Assembly: GCA_034421015.1 (NCBI GenBank)
Contig: DAOUKT010000028.1
Location: forward strand, 8,170-72,169
DNA length: 64,000 bases
From: DAOUJW01 sp034421015
Lineage (GTDB): Bacteria > Chloroflexota > Dehalococcoidia > Lucifugimonadales > UBA2985
Direction of reading: 5' to 3'
The notes under the pieces are model-generated. The model had not been told where the DNA came from. It saw only the letters and a program-made list of their open reading frames with translations, and did no database searches. A program made the position numbers and the translations under genes. The first letter of the stretch is position 1. Each line of letters opens with the position of its first letter. Shown in pieces: positions 1 to 8,478 of this stretch.

Positions 1-72
1 CTGGCATAGCCCCGGTCTGCTACTTTCAGCGGTCCAGAAACACGCTGACTGTCAGGGCACAAATCGAGCGTC

Positions 73-108
73 ACGCCGCAGGCGGACACGGGAGTCCGCC
101 TGCGGCGT
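73..108. terminator. Perfect 15-bp inverted repeat (hairpin)
   Basis: Two perfect 15-base arms (73-87 and 94-108) enclose a 6-base loop. The hairpin lies about 150 bases beyond the 3' end of the minus-strand lipoprotein gene and could end that transcript. No T-run follows it on either strand, so a rho-independent terminator is only a guess. Nothing else is recognisable in bases 1-260. Confidence 0.4.
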
Positions 109-260
109 CCGTTCAGAAGCTTGCCTACAGGCGTATAGTGCACGCCCCACTCGTAGACGAAGAGCAGCGCGCCAGCCGCCGGATTATTCCCGTGAGTCGG
201 TCTGTGCATACGCAATTCCTGGAAATGCGCCGGAACCGGGTGAAGCCATTTTGCTTGGGA

Positions 261-815
261 TCAGTTGAAATACTCGTCCTCGCTGAACCTGGTCCAGGAC
301 TTGAATACGGGGAAAGGCAGGGGAAGGACATTGTCCGGGTCGTTCACCCGGAATGAGATATTCCCTTCATCGAAGAGGTCCCGGACCGAGATGGAGACGC
401 CCTCCGTCGGGATGCAGTCTTCGCACTCAGTCGGAAACTGCTGCCTTGAACCGGGAGCGTTGAAGCTGAGGGTGTACTCGGAGCCGTTGGCCTTTACGCT
501 GTAGCTCTCCGCGAATATCTCCCACTCGTTCACCGCGTACGCCCCCTCCGCGTACTGGGCCCAGAGGGAGATGCCATTGTGGAAATCCAGGATAACCCCC
601 CTCCTGGGGTCGCCGTCCACGTGGGGATCGAACTGGCGGAAGGAGCGGTCCTGCAACTCGGCCACCACTTTCTCCCTGTCGGCTTCCGAGACCTCAACGG
701 ATTCCTCCTCGCAGCCGGGCAGGACCGCCGCAGCCAGTGCGAGAGCCATCAGGAAGACCAGAGGGCAAAGAACCCCCGCATGCAGCCCTCTGGAGTGGGG
801 AACGCCGGTACGCAA
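261..815 (-). CDS. Putative lipoprotein of unknown function
   Basis: This 184-residue protein has a basic N-terminus, a hydrophobic stretch at about residues 15-33 and a lipobox (VLPGC, Cys35), so it is probably an exported, lipid-anchored protein. The rest is acidic and soluble with no recognised domain; two cysteines sit in an ECEDC motif near residue 125. The start is a TTG just 6 bases after the stop of the upstream CoA-transferase, which suggests co-transcription. A weak ribosome site and an in-frame Met23 leave the start uncertain. No function is assigned. Confidence 0.6.
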   Translation of the reverse strand: MRTGVPHSRGLHAGVLCPLVFLMALALAAAVLPGCEEESVEVSEADREKVVAELQDRSFRQFDPHVDGDPRRGVILDFHNGISLWAQYAEGAYAVNEWEIFAESYSVKANGSEYTLSFNAPGSRQQFPTECEDCIPTEGVSISVRDLFDEGNISFRVNDPDNVLPLPFPVFKSWTRFSEDEYFN

Positions 816-821
816 CGGGGC

Positions 822-2045
822 CTAGTAGATGACCTGCTCTTCCATGAGCTGCTCTATCTCCTCCCGGGAGAGGCCAAGGAAGTCGTGGAAGACCTCCTTG
901 TTGTGCTGGCCGATTGCGGGAGCAGCCTTGTACTTGCGCTCCGGTATGGCGCTGAACTGGCCCTGCAGCCCCATGCTAACCCGCTTCCCTATCTCAATGT
1001 GGTCCGTCTCTACGAACTGGTCCCTGAACTGGAGCTGCGGGTCGTTTAGCAGCGCCTCGTTGTTCTGTGACGGACCTGCAGGCACGCCCACCGCCTGAAG
1101 CCGCTCCATCACCTCCAGGTTCGTGAGGGTCAAGGTCCACTCGGTGATAAGCTCGTCCAGATCCCTGACGTTTTGGTGTCTGCTGAAGGAGTCGCAGAAG
1201 CGCTCGTCCTCCAGCCACTCCGGGTGACCGGCGGCCTTGCAGAACGCCGCCCACTGCGCCTCGTTGTGGACGGAGAGGGCGACCCACTTGTCGTCGCCCT
1301 GGCATCGATACAGGTTGTGGGGAACGGCCAGGTCGTCCCTGTTGCCGCGAGGCTCAGCGACCCTGCCGTTCATGGCGTAGTCAAGAAGCTGGCCGGGGAT
1401 CATGCCCATCACGGTTTCGGCCATGGAGTGGTCGATGTACAGGCCCTCCCCCGTGCGCTGCCGGTGGTACAGGGCTGTGATGATGAGGTAGGCGAGGGTC
1501 AGGCCGACGGTGTAGTCGGGCCATGTGCCGCCCATGCCTGTCGGTGTGCCGCCCTCGTATCCCGTCATCGACGGCAGGCTGGCGAAGGCCTGGTTGGCCG
1601 GGCCCATGCCCGCAACGTCCTTCAGGGGGCCGGTCTTGCCCAGGGAGGAGTTGGACAGGAGGATGATGTCCGGCTTGATGGCCTTGAGCTTCTCGTAGGT
1701 CAGGCCGAAGCGCTCCACCACCGGCGTGGTGAAGGCCTCAATCACAACGTCCGACTCCTTGATGATGCGATAAGCGAGCTCCTGGGCCTTGGGCTTGGTC
1801 ATGTCCAGGGTGCAGCCCTTCTTGCTGTAGTTGACGGAGTTGAAGGTTGCCACCCTGTTCCAGGACGGCTCCGGGCCCGGGATAATGCCGCCAACCGCGC
1901 CGCTCCGCACCAGGTCAGGGCGGGCCTTGCTCTCTATCCTTATGACGTCCGCGCCCAGGGTCGCAAGCCACGATCCGGCAAGGGGCGCGGCGAGAATCCA
2001 CCCGAAGTCTGCGACTCTGATGCCTTCAAATGGCAGCTTGCCCAT
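822..2045 (-). CDS. CaiB/BaiF family (class III) CoA-transferase
   Basis: This 407-residue protein is full length for family III CoA-transferases, which move CoA between acyl-CoA and free acids. The N-terminal nucleotide-binding part (residues 8-40, ending GADVIRIE) and the conserved TGEG segment followed by IDHSMAE near residue 200 are typical. Asp177 (WPDYTVG) lies where the catalytic aspartate is expected. The start has GGAGGT nearby. It lies 33 bases downstream of a second CaiB-type gene on the same strand, so the two products may form a heteromeric enzyme. The substrate cannot be read from sequence. Confidence 0.9.
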   Translation of the reverse strand: MGKLPFEGIRVADFGWILAAPLAGSWLATLGADVIRIESKARPDLVRSGAVGGIIPGPEPSWNRVATFNSVNYSKKGCTLDMTKPKAQELAYRIIKESDVVIEAFTTPVVERFGLTYEKLKAIKPDIILLSNSSLGKTGPLKDVAGMGPANQAFASLPSMTGYEGGTPTGMGGTWPDYTVGLTLAYLIITALYHRQRTGEGLYIDHSMAETVMGMIPGQLLDYAMNGRVAEPRGNRDDLAVPHNLYRCQGDDKWVALSVHNEAQWAAFCKAAGHPEWLEDERFCDSFSRHQNVRDLDELITEWTLTLTNLEVMERLQAVGVPAGPSQNNEALLNDPQLQFRDQFVETDHIEIGKRVSMGLQGQFSAIPERKYKAAPAIGQHNKEVFHDFLGLSREEIEQLMEEQVIY

Positions 2046-2078
2046 GACCTACCTCCTGCGATTGCTGCTGTGTCGCCC

Positions 2079-3293
2079 CTAGATTACGCCGGACTGGTAG
2101 AGGTGGACCAGGTCCTCCGGCGTGCGCCCAAGCTCGCGGACTAACACGTCGCTGTTGTGCTCGCCGAGCATGGGGGCGCGGTTGCGAATCTCGGACTGGT
2201 GGGCCGAGAGCTTGTAGGAGATGCCGGGGTACTCGTACGTGCCGGCAACGGGGTGCTCCACGTCCCGGAAGAACTCCCTGTAGCGGTACTGCTCCTCCCT
2301 GTAGACGTCGGCGGCGGTGTTGAGGGGAAAAACGCCCAGGCCGGCGTCCTGGCCCTTCTCAAAAAGCTCCGCCTTGGTGTAATCCATCATCCAGGACATA
2401 ATGTGGGCTTCCAGGATGTCCGTATTGTCGCGGCGTGATTCGGGGGTCGAGCAAATCTCGTCCTGGGTCCACTCCGGGTTCCCCATCAGGTTGCAGAGGC
2501 GACCCCATCGAATGTCGTCCCTCTGGACGTTCAGCCCGGCAAAGTACCCGTCCTTGCACGGCTTGAACCTGGGGATGCCGTTGCCCTCCCGAGGCGGTAT
2601 CTCGCCGGTGTAGGTGTACTGGGCGATGCGAGGCCTCTCCAGGCTGAAAACGGTCTCATGCTCCGATATGTCTACGAACTGGCCCTCACCCGTCATCTCC
2701 CGCTGGAAGAGGGCTACGCTTGTGCACGTGGCGGCCATCCAGCCCGACGCGAAGTAGCCCTGGTACCCCGGGCCTTTCAACGGCGACTGCTTCTCAAGGT
2801 CGGTCACCTCGTTGACGGGGGTCTCGTAGCCCGGGCCGCCCATGTGGAAGAGCACCAACTCACTGCCAACGTAGTCCCGGTAGGGTCCCTGCTGCCCGAA
2901 GGGGCTGATGGACACCATGATGAGCCGCGGGTTTATGGCGCTGAGGACGTCGTAGCCCAGACCCAACTCCTCCACGACTCCGGGCCGGTGGTTCTCGACG
3001 AGGATGTCGGCCCCCGCGACCATGTCCTTGAAGATGCGCCGGCCCTCGGCCCTGGTCAGGTCGATGGTGACGCCGCGCTTGTTCAGGTTGAGGTAGAGAA
3101 AGAGGCCGCTGGTCTCCGGGTTGGGAACGTCGCCGGGAAAGGGGCCTACGCGCCGGGATGAATCGCCGGAGCCGGGCGGTTCCACCTTGATCACGTCCGC
3201 GCCCATGTCAGCCATCAGGCGGGCTGTCCAGGGGCCTGAGACCAGATCGCCCCACTCGATTACCCTGAGTCCCTTCAGAATGCCGTCTTCCAT
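2079..3293 (-). CDS. CaiB/BaiF family CoA-transferase, probable non-catalytic partner
   Basis: This 404-residue class III CoA-transferase homologue has the usual start (LKGLRVIEWGD), GADVIKVE at residues 31-38 and TGEGQFVDIS at about 201-210. Counting back from TGEG without gaps, the residue matching Asp177 of the downstream paralogue is Tyr180, while the Gly four residues later is kept. The catalytic Asp therefore seems to be missing. In some two-subunit family III enzymes only one subunit carries the Asp, and this pair may work the same way. A strong ribosome site (AAAGGAGGT) precedes the ATG. It is first in a three-gene minus-strand operon. Confidence 0.88.
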   Translation of the reverse strand: MEDGILKGLRVIEWGDLVSGPWTARLMADMGADVIKVEPPGSGDSSRRVGPFPGDVPNPETSGLFLYLNLNKRGVTIDLTRAEGRRIFKDMVAGADILVENHRPGVVEELGLGYDVLSAINPRLIMVSISPFGQQGPYRDYVGSELVLFHMGGPGYETPVNEVTDLEKQSPLKGPGYQGYFASGWMAATCTSVALFQREMTGEGQFVDISEHETVFSLERPRIAQYTYTGEIPPREGNGIPRFKPCKDGYFAGLNVQRDDIRWGRLCNLMGNPEWTQDEICSTPESRRDNTDILEAHIMSWMMDYTKAELFEKGQDAGLGVFPLNTAADVYREEQYRYREFFRDVEHPVAGTYEYPGISYKLSAHQSEIRNRAPMLGEHNSDVLVRELGRTPEDLVHLYQSGVI

Positions 3294-3406
3294 CGGGACC
3301 TCCTTTGGCGCACCTGATAGGAGTCCGCTGCGCAGAACCCCCTGGTTGAGGATACACTCCCAGAAGTAGCCCGATGATAAGCTCTGGGCAAGCGCGTGTC
3401 AACCGC

Positions 3407-3640
3407 GGTATTCTCAGTATGTGTTGGTATTAGCGGATCATACCGCTCATCCCCGTATCAAGTACGGGGCAGGCTCTGAGCTTGTCGAAGGAAATGAGCG
3501 GGGCAACTACGCCTATAGTCTGGCCCGCTCAAACGGTTCGACAAGCTCACCACGAGTGAGCAAAAAGCGGTATTCTCTACAGGCGTTGGTCATGGCGCGT
3601 GACACCGTTCATCCTTGTATCTGGTATCTGTGAGTTTCTA
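3407..3640. repeat. Degenerate copies of inverted-repeat element family A
   Basis: This gap between the CoA-transferase operon and the toxin-antitoxin locus has element ends at 3407 (GGTATTCTCAGTATG) and about 3552 (GGTATTCTCTACAGG). Internally it has CCGCTCAT...ATGAGCGG palindromes and the CCCCGTATCAAGTACGGGG hairpin shared with the copies at 4.3, 8.3, 9.3, 26.7 and 44.9 kb. It looks like one copy adjoining the start of a second. Confidence 0.65.
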
Positions 3641-3661
3641 CCTCCAAGCTCTGTGCTGGCG

Positions 3662-3997
3662 TTACTCACTCACCAGGACGTCTATCGTAGTGCCAAGGGC
3701 GCCGGCGATGCGGACCAGGGCCGAGGCCGACCCTGGTTTTATCCCGCGCTCAATCTCGGAGATGTACCCCGAGGCAAGGCCGGTTCTCTCGGACAGATCC
3801 CTCAGGGTCATGCCCTGGTGGTTCCGAAACGCCTGGATGGGACCCTTCCCCCGCATGATGGCGAGAGCGACCTCGTGTGGGACGCGCACGCCGTCGTCCG
3901 CGTCCTGGGCAGCCAGCATGTCCTCAAGCTGACCGTTGCGCTCGATGAGAGCGTCGTACTCCCTTCGAGTCAAGGTGACAGTCTCTTCGCTAGTCAT
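3662..3997 (-). CDS. XRE/HigA-type helix-turn-helix antitoxin
   Basis: This protein of about 111 residues has an acidic, helical N-terminal half and a C-terminal Cro/C1-type helix-turn-helix (MTLRDLSERTGLASGYISEIERG). It should neutralise the toxin encoded just upstream and repress the operon by binding its promoter. The ATG at 3997 is chosen because AGGAG lies 8 bases upstream; a GTG at 4006 is also open. The toxin stop overlaps this start by 8 bases, giving the toxin-first order of HigBA-type loci. Repeat-element copies lie on both sides, so the locus may have been acquired. Confidence 0.82.
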   Translation of the reverse strand: MTSEETVTLTRREYDALIERNGQLEDMLAAQDADDGVRVPHEVALAIMRGKGPIQAFRNHQGMTLRDLSERTGLASGYISEIERGIKPGSASALVRIAGALGTTIDVLVSE

Positions 3998-4247
3998 AAG
4001 CCTCACTCCTGTGTCGAACTCTCAGTATTATGAGGGATGGGGTCTCCCCATGCTCAGTGGTGAAGATGACGCGGTGGTGGCCGACTCTCAACCGCCTGTA
4101 GGGGCTGCCAGTCAGTGCGATGACTTGCCCGGCAAGGGATGTCGGGTTCTCGGCATACTGCTCAATCTTGGCGATGATGCGCTCTCGGTCCCGTGCGGCG
4201 AGGCGGCGCATATCCCTGATCGCCCGCGTCCCCCATTCGATTTGCAT
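3990..4247 (-). CDS. RelE/ParE-superfamily toxin (HigB-like)
   Basis: This protein of about 85 residues starts MQIEWG, typical of RelE-type toxins. It has the central AENP...L.G segment, YRRLRVGHHRVIF and a C-terminal RVRHRSEAYD like the active-site end of RelE family members, which cut mRNA on the ribosome. A TTG at 4295 would add 16 residues not expected for the family. A short GAGGG lies just before the chosen ATG. It precedes and overlaps the helix-turn-helix antitoxin gene. ParE-type gyrase poisoning cannot be excluded. Confidence 0.8.
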   Translation of the reverse strand: MQIEWGTRAIRDMRRLAARDRERIIAKIEQYAENPTSLAGQVIALTGSPYRRLRVGHHRVIFTTEHGETPSLIILRVRHRSEAYD

Positions 4248-4310
4248 TCCCTCATACACACCCGCAATTTTCTCAAATAGAGAGCAGTGAGTCAATACAA
4301 GACAAGCTTT

Positions 4311-4470
4311 GGTATTCTCTACAGGCGTTGGTTATGACGCGCGACACCACTCATCCCCGTATCAAGTACGGGGCAGGCTCTGAGCCTGTCGAAGGAAATG
4401 AGCGGGGGGCAACTTTCGCCCATGCCCTGCCCGCTCGAATGGTTCGACAAGCTCACCATGAGCGGGCTGT
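4311..4470 (+). repeat. Family A inverted-repeat element, right end decayed
   Basis: It begins with the family A terminus GGTATTCTCTACAGG and continues with GCGCGACACC, the CCCCGTATCAAGTACGGGG hairpin, GTCGAAGGAAATGAGCGG and the second palindrome ending near CACCATGAGCGGG. The expected right terminus (ATAGAGAATACC) is not recognisable. A TATAAT at 4510 lies between it and the next gene but lacks a convincing -35 box. Confidence 0.65.
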
Positions 4471-4579
4471 GGTCACTCCCCTTTATGGAGCAGCCCCACG
4501 AGATGGAGTATAATGCCCGTGGCGTGTCCCTCAGGACTATCCCGATATGCCCGCCGTCGGACGGCCAAAGGAGGAGAGC

Positions 4580-5158
4580 ATGGCTGACTTGGAGCTTCAA
4601 CGGGACAGCACCGCGGTGGTCATCATGGACTACCAGAACGACATTGTAGGCAACTACTCCACCGACGGAGATGCCCTGCTCCAGAGGTCCGCCTCGGTGC
4701 TGCAGAGCGCGCGGGAGGCCGGGATCCCCGTCATCTACGTGGTGGTGCAGTTCCGGGAGGGATACCCTGAGGTGCTCCCCCGAAACCGCCAGCGCTTCGG
4801 CACGCGCCTGATCGAGGGCAGCACGGGCGCGGAGGTGCATCCCGCCGTCGCCCCCCGGCCCGGCGAGGCCGTCGTGGTCAAGCGGAGAACCGGCCCCTTC
4901 TCCACGACCGACCTGGACGCAGTGCTGCACTCCATCGGCGCGAACACCCTCGTCCTCTTTGGAGTGTCCACCAGCGGCTGCGTTCTCACGGCCGTGCGAT
5001 GGGCCGCGGACGTGGACTATCGCCTTGTGGTGGTGTCCGACTGCTGCGGCGACCAGGACGAGGAGGTGCACCGGGTGCTCACGGAGAAGATATTCCCCCG
5101 GCAGGCGGACGTGGTGACGGCGGAGGAGGTTGCGGCGGCTTTCAGGGAGGCGAAGTGA
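4580..5158 (+). CDS. Isochorismatase-family cysteine hydrolase
   Basis: This 192-residue protein has the isochorismatase/nicotinamidase fold, with the catalytic triad visible as Asp17 (VVIMDYQND), Lys101 (VVVKRRTGPF) and Cys134 (GVSTSGCVLTAVR). The family hydrolyses isochorismate, nicotinamide, carbamoyl groups and related substrates; the substrate here is unknown. The ATG at 4580 has AAAGGAGG 5-8 bases upstream and is preferred to an upstream in-frame ATG. Its stop shares one base with the start of the LLM oxidoreductase gene (TGATG), so the two are translationally coupled and probably act on related compounds. Confidence 0.88.
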   Translation: MADLELQRDSTAVVIMDYQNDIVGNYSTDGDALLQRSASVLQSAREAGIPVIYVVVQFREGYPEVLPRNRQRFGTRLIEGSTGAEVHPAVAPRPGEAVVVKRRTGPFSTTDLDAVLHSIGANTLVLFGVSTSGCVLTAVRWAADVDYRLVVVSDCCGDQDEEVHRVLTEKIFPRQADVVTAEEVAAAFREAK

Positions 5159-6126
5159 TGAACGACTCGAATTCCAGGATGATAGGAGTTGCCCTGACGG
5201 CGCAGACCAGCGCCGAGGCCCTTGACCAGGCGCTGCAGCTTGACTACCTGGGCATTCCCGCCGCATGGTCCACAACGGGAGGCTCCGGCGGAGACTCCAT
5301 GACCTTCTTCGGGGCAGCACTGATGAGGACACGGGACGTGCTCCTGGGGACGTCCATAATTCCCACGTACCCGCGCCACCCCCTGGTCACGGCCCAGCAG
5401 GTGCAGGCGCTGGAGGACCTGGACCCCGGCCGCTTCCGGCTGGGCGTCGGGCCAAGCCACCAGGCCATCATCGAGGGGATGTACGGAATCGAGTTCAACG
5501 CCCCCCTGGGCCACCTGCGTGAGTACATTCAGATCCTGAAGACGTTGTTCAGAGACGGGCAGGTGAACTACGAGGGCCGGCACTACAAGGTCAACGGGCG
5601 CATTCCATCGCCAATCGACGTGCCGGTGATGGCCTCAGCCCTGCGTCAGAGGGCCTTTGAGCTTTGTGGCGCCGAGGCCGACGGCGCAATAAGCTGGGTG
5701 TGCCCCGGCGTCTACCTGCGGGACGTGGCCGTACCTGCCATCAAGGCGGGCGCGGAGAAGGCCGGGCGCCCCGCGCCTCCCCTGATTGCGCACGCCCCCG
5801 TCTGCGTCCACGACGACCCGGACGAGGTGTACGCCGCGGCCCGGGAGCAGATGGGCTTCTACCCACGAGCGCCGTTCTACGCCAACATGTTCGCCGACGC
5901 CGGTTATCCGGAGGCCTCCAGCGGGACGTGGAGCGACGGTATGCTGGACGCCGTCGTCCTGTCCGGGAACGAGGAGCAGGTGGAGGAGAAGCTGATGGAG
6001 CTGTTCTCCTTCGGGGCCGGGGAGATTCTGGCATCGCCTATAATCGCCGGCAACAACCGGGAGGCCTCCAGGGAGCGGACGCTGAACCTGCTGGCCCGGG
6101 TCACGGAGCAGCTTGAACAGGGATAG
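5158..6126 (+). CDS. LLM-class (luciferase-like) flavin/F420-dependent oxidoreductase
   Basis: This 322-residue TIM-barrel protein belongs to the bacterial luciferase-like family. Visible hallmarks are the early strand (MIGVALTAQTSAEAL), the LLGTSIIPTYPRHP segment, FRLGVGPSH, and a HLREYIQILKTLFRDGQVNYEGRHY block, as in F420-dependent tetrahydromethanopterin-reductase-like enzymes. It probably oxidises or reduces a small organic substrate with FMN or F420. The start overlaps the isochorismatase stop, and a longer upstream frame lies inside that gene and is not expected to be used. Confidence 0.85.
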   Translation: MNDSNSRMIGVALTAQTSAEALDQALQLDYLGIPAAWSTTGGSGGDSMTFFGAALMRTRDVLLGTSIIPTYPRHPLVTAQQVQALEDLDPGRFRLGVGPSHQAIIEGMYGIEFNAPLGHLREYIQILKTLFRDGQVNYEGRHYKVNGRIPSPIDVPVMASALRQRAFELCGAEADGAISWVCPGVYLRDVAVPAIKAGAEKAGRPAPPLIAHAPVCVHDDPDEVYAAAREQMGFYPRAPFYANMFADAGYPEASSGTWSDGMLDAVVLSGNEEQVEEKLMELFSFGAGEILASPIIAGNNREASRERTLNLLARVTEQLEQG

Positions 6127-6192
6127 AAGCGCCGCGCTCATGAGCCGTAATCGCGGAGCATCGCGCGACTGGCTCAGAGATTCCTCATTTGC

Positions 6193-6286
6193 GTCATTCC
6201 TGCGGAAGCAGGAATCTGAGGCGCACCGGCCAATGGAAGGTAGCTTTCCAAGCAAGGCTTTAGATTCCCGTTTTCACGGGAATGAC
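6193..6286. repeat. Family C palindromic repeat
   Basis: A repeat of about 94 bases with inverted ends GTCATTCC...GGAATGAC and internal hairpins (TTCCTGCGGAAGCAGGAA and TTCCCGTTTTCACGGGAA). The same kind of unit occurs at 32.4, 33.3, 43.7, 52.9 and 63.7 kb. Here it fills the gap between the oxidoreductase and aminotransferase genes. Confidence 0.65.
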
Positions 6287-6372
6287 GGAGAAGGGCGGCA
6301 CGACCACGACAAGGATTCCGCGAGGTATTACAGGCGCGGGGGCTTGAACAAGTGCAGTTGGGGTGAGCCGGT

Positions 6373-7353
6373 ATGACGCTCAAGAGACCGGCCAGGAGGA
6401 ACACCCCTCCGCCGCGGCCCGCGCCCGCCTACCTGTGGTCCGCGGGCAAACTCGTGCCGTGGGAGGAGGCGACCATCCACATCACGGGCATGGCCTGGGC
6501 GTCCCTGTCGGCCGTCTTCGAGGGGATCAGGGCGTACTGGAACGAGGAGGAACAGGAGCTTTACCTGTTTCGCCTCCAGTCGCACCTGGACCGACTCTTC
6601 GACTCCATGAAGCTGGTGCGTATGTCCCCGCCATTTACGCGCGAGGAGCTTACGGCCGCCATCGTCGACCTGCTCAGGGCCAACGAGGCCCGTGAGGACA
6701 CCTACATCATGCCAATGGCCTATTTCAGCGGCGACGTCGCCGGCTACATGGCCGCCTACGAGCAGCCGGGGGCTGTCTACGTCACGGCCAGGCCCAGCCC
6801 GTCCAGCCTGGGAGCCAACCGCGGCAGCCATTGCTGCGTCAGCAGCTGGACCCGCATCTCCGACAACGTCCTGCCGCCACGGGCCAAGATGCTGTCCAAC
6901 TACGAGAACAGCCGGCTGGCCTCCACGGAGGCCCGGATCAACGGCTACGACGCGGGCATAATCCTCAACCCCCAGGGCAAGGTGGCCGAGGGCTCCTACG
7001 CCTGCATTTTCATCGTGCGAGACGGCGTCGCCATAACGCCTGGCGTCACGTCGGGCATCCTTGAGAGCATCACCCGGGAAACGGTGATTGGGTTCTTCAG
7101 GGAGCGTCTTGGAGTGCCGGTTGTGGAGAGGGACGTGGACAGGACTGAGCTTTACGTGGCCGATGAGATTTTTCTCTGCGGGACCTACGCCGAGATAGAG
7201 CCTGTCGTGTCCGTGGACAGGTACGTCGTGGGGAACGGCAGACCCGGCCCGCTGACCAGAAAGGTCCGCCGCCTCTACCGGGACGCGGTGCGCGGCAAGG
7301 ACAAGTCGATGCCCGACTGGACGCTTCCCGTCTGGAACAACGCCGAAATCTGA
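6373..7353 (+). CDS. ilvE: Branched-chain amino-acid aminotransferase (class IV)
   Basis: This 326-residue fold-type IV PLP enzyme interconverts branched-chain amino acids and their 2-oxo acids in valine, leucine and isoleucine metabolism. It has the FEGIRAY motif (residues 50-56), a PLP-lysine in AKMLSNYENS (Lys172), and AEGSYACIFIVRDG followed by TPGVTSGILESITR, all in IlvE-like order. D-amino-acid aminotransferase or 4-amino-4-deoxychorismate lyase activities share the fold but normally lack FEGIRAY. The ATG follows a loose GGTGAG ribosome site. No other branched-chain biosynthesis genes lie nearby. Confidence 0.88.
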   Translation: MTLKRPARRNTPPPRPAPAYLWSAGKLVPWEEATIHITGMAWASLSAVFEGIRAYWNEEEQELYLFRLQSHLDRLFDSMKLVRMSPPFTREELTAAIVDLLRANEAREDTYIMPMAYFSGDVAGYMAAYEQPGAVYVTARPSPSSLGANRGSHCCVSSWTRISDNVLPPRAKMLSNYENSRLASTEARINGYDAGIILNPQGKVAEGSYACIFIVRDGVAITPGVTSGILESITRETVIGFFRERLGVPVVERDVDRTELYVADEIFLCGTYAEIEPVVSVDRYVVGNGRPGPLTRKVRRLYRDAVRGKDKSMPDWTLPVWNNAEI

Positions 7354-7416
7354 GAGGACGACCCACCGCCCGGTCCTGACGTGAGATAGGACAGGTAAGT
7401 CTGCGAGGTGCTTGAG

Positions 7417-7650
7417 ATGAGCGATGAAGTGCGTCTTAGCTACGAGGAGCTCTGCGAGAGGCTCCAGGGCGACATCGGCCGGCAGGTCTTCCAGCTTGCC
7501 CTCCAGGCGCGGATTGTCATGCGGACGGCCGACTCCCAACTGCGGGGGGACTACGCGAATCCGAGGGATATGCCCGGGACCATCGCCCTGCTGGCGGTGC
7601 AGGACTTCCTTGACCTGGTCTTCGACAAGAAGCTGCCCGGGGAGGAGTAG
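7417..7650 (+). CDS. Small conserved hypothetical protein
   Basis: This 77-residue, acidic, mostly helical protein has no transmembrane segment or recognised domain. The ATG at 7417 is preceded by GAGG at 9 bases, and a GTG three codons earlier is an alternative. It lies 60-odd bases after the aminotransferase gene on the same strand and may share its transcript. The stop lies just before tRNA-Pro, which is on the other strand. No function is assigned. Confidence 0.55.
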   Translation: MSDEVRLSYEELCERLQGDIGRQVFQLALQARIVMRTADSQLRGDYANPRDMPGTIALLAVQDFLDLVFDKKLPGEE

Positions 7651-7675
7651 GGCCTGGACGCGAGGGCTGCAAAGT

Positions 7676-7747
7676 CGGGGTGGGCGGATTTGAACCGCCG
7701 ACCTCCTGGTCCCAAACCAGGCGCGCGTACCCCTGCGCTACACCCCG
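7676..7747 (-). tRNA. tRNA-Pro (anticodon UGG)
   Basis: The minus strand folds as a cloverleaf. The acceptor stem CGGGGTG pairs with CACCCCG, the anticodon arm CCTGG-TTTGGGA-CCAGG carries TGG, and the T arm is GGCGG-TTCAAAT-CCGCC. The discriminator is A and CCA is not encoded, so it must be added after transcription. Confidence 0.93.
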
Positions 7748-7787
7748 ATGCCTCCATGATAGGTTAGGGGCATTTGGTGGTCAAGGC

Positions 7788-8150
7788 TCACGGATAGTCC
7801 GCAACGCTCACCGCTATCATCAACCCGCCCGCGCGCCTGTAACTGACCAACACCTCATCGCCCGTGAGCATGTGCTCCCGCATGTGGGAGGGCGTGAACT
7901 CCAGCGGCCCCTCTACGACGAAGCTCCACTCCTCCCCTTCCCCGTCCACCAGCGCAAAGGAGTCGACCTCCATAATGCTACCGGTCTGGACATCGACCAC
8001 CCGACCGTGGACAATTTCCAGGGAGTCGTCCGCACCGCAGGCCGCGAGTATGAGCGCGGCAAGGGCTAGTATCGACAGGACGCCGGCCGTCAATATTCTG
8101 AGCACGCTATGGTCCGGAAGGCTCAACGTCGGCGAAGGGCTGAGCGACAA
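7788..8150 (-). CDS. Putative lipoprotein of unknown function
   Basis: This protein of about 120 residues has a hydrophobic signal segment (residues 17-36) and lipobox LAACG with Cys38. The mature part of about 82 residues is acidic and beta-rich (IVHGRVVDVQTGSI, then a LTGDEVLVSYRR-like strand), perhaps a small OB-like barrel; no family is recognised. The longest frame starts with TTG at 8150. A GTG at 8105 would give a more normal signal peptide, so the start is uncertain. It lies alone between tRNA-Pro and a repeat element. Confidence 0.6.
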   Translation of the reverse strand: MSLSPSPTLSLPDHSVLRILTAGVLSILALAALILAACGADDSLEIVHGRVVDVQTGSIMEVDSFALVDGEGEEWSFVVEGPLEFTPSHMREHMLTGDEVLVSYRRAGGLMIAVSVADYP

Positions 8151-8254
8151 GCATGATTGAGCATTGTAGCTCTGCAGCAGCAGTTGCTCAAACCTGTAGA
8201 ATACTCACACTGTAAAGAGGCTGCATACGGGCATCGCACTGAGACGCTGCACCT

Positions 8255-8462
8255 GGTATTCTCAACAGGCGTTGGTCATGGCGCGCGACACCGCTCATGC
8301 TGAGCTTGTCGAAGTAAATGAGCGGTGTCAGCCATGCCCGCAGTCTACCCGCTCAAATGGTTCGACTGGCTCACCCCCGTATCCAGTACGGGGCAGGCTA
8401 TGAGCGGGTAGGGAGTTGCGCTCCACCCGACGTTGGCGCTACCAACTCGCATAAAGAATGCC
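8255..8462 (+). repeat. Family A inverted-repeat element (MITE-like), near complete
   Basis: It begins GGTATTCTCAACAGGCGT and ends with ACTCGCATAAAGAATGCC, imperfect inverted ends of about 20 bases. Inside are the CCGCTCAT...ATGAGCGG and CCCGCTCA...TGAGCGGG palindromes and the CCCCGTATCCAGTACGGGG hairpin. At about 208 bases it has no coding capacity. It occupies most of the gap of about 400 bases before the fmdB-like gene. Confidence 0.75.
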
Positions 8463-8478
8463 CTTCCCCCTACGCCTG

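Noticed and set aside
1173..2144. Long open frame on the plus strand opposite the CoA-transferase
   Set aside because: It is an antisense shadow of a well-supported gene with no recognisable protein features.
6328..7539. 403-codon open frame on the minus strand
   Set aside because: It lies opposite ilvE; the composition is of a shadow frame in G+C-rich DNA.
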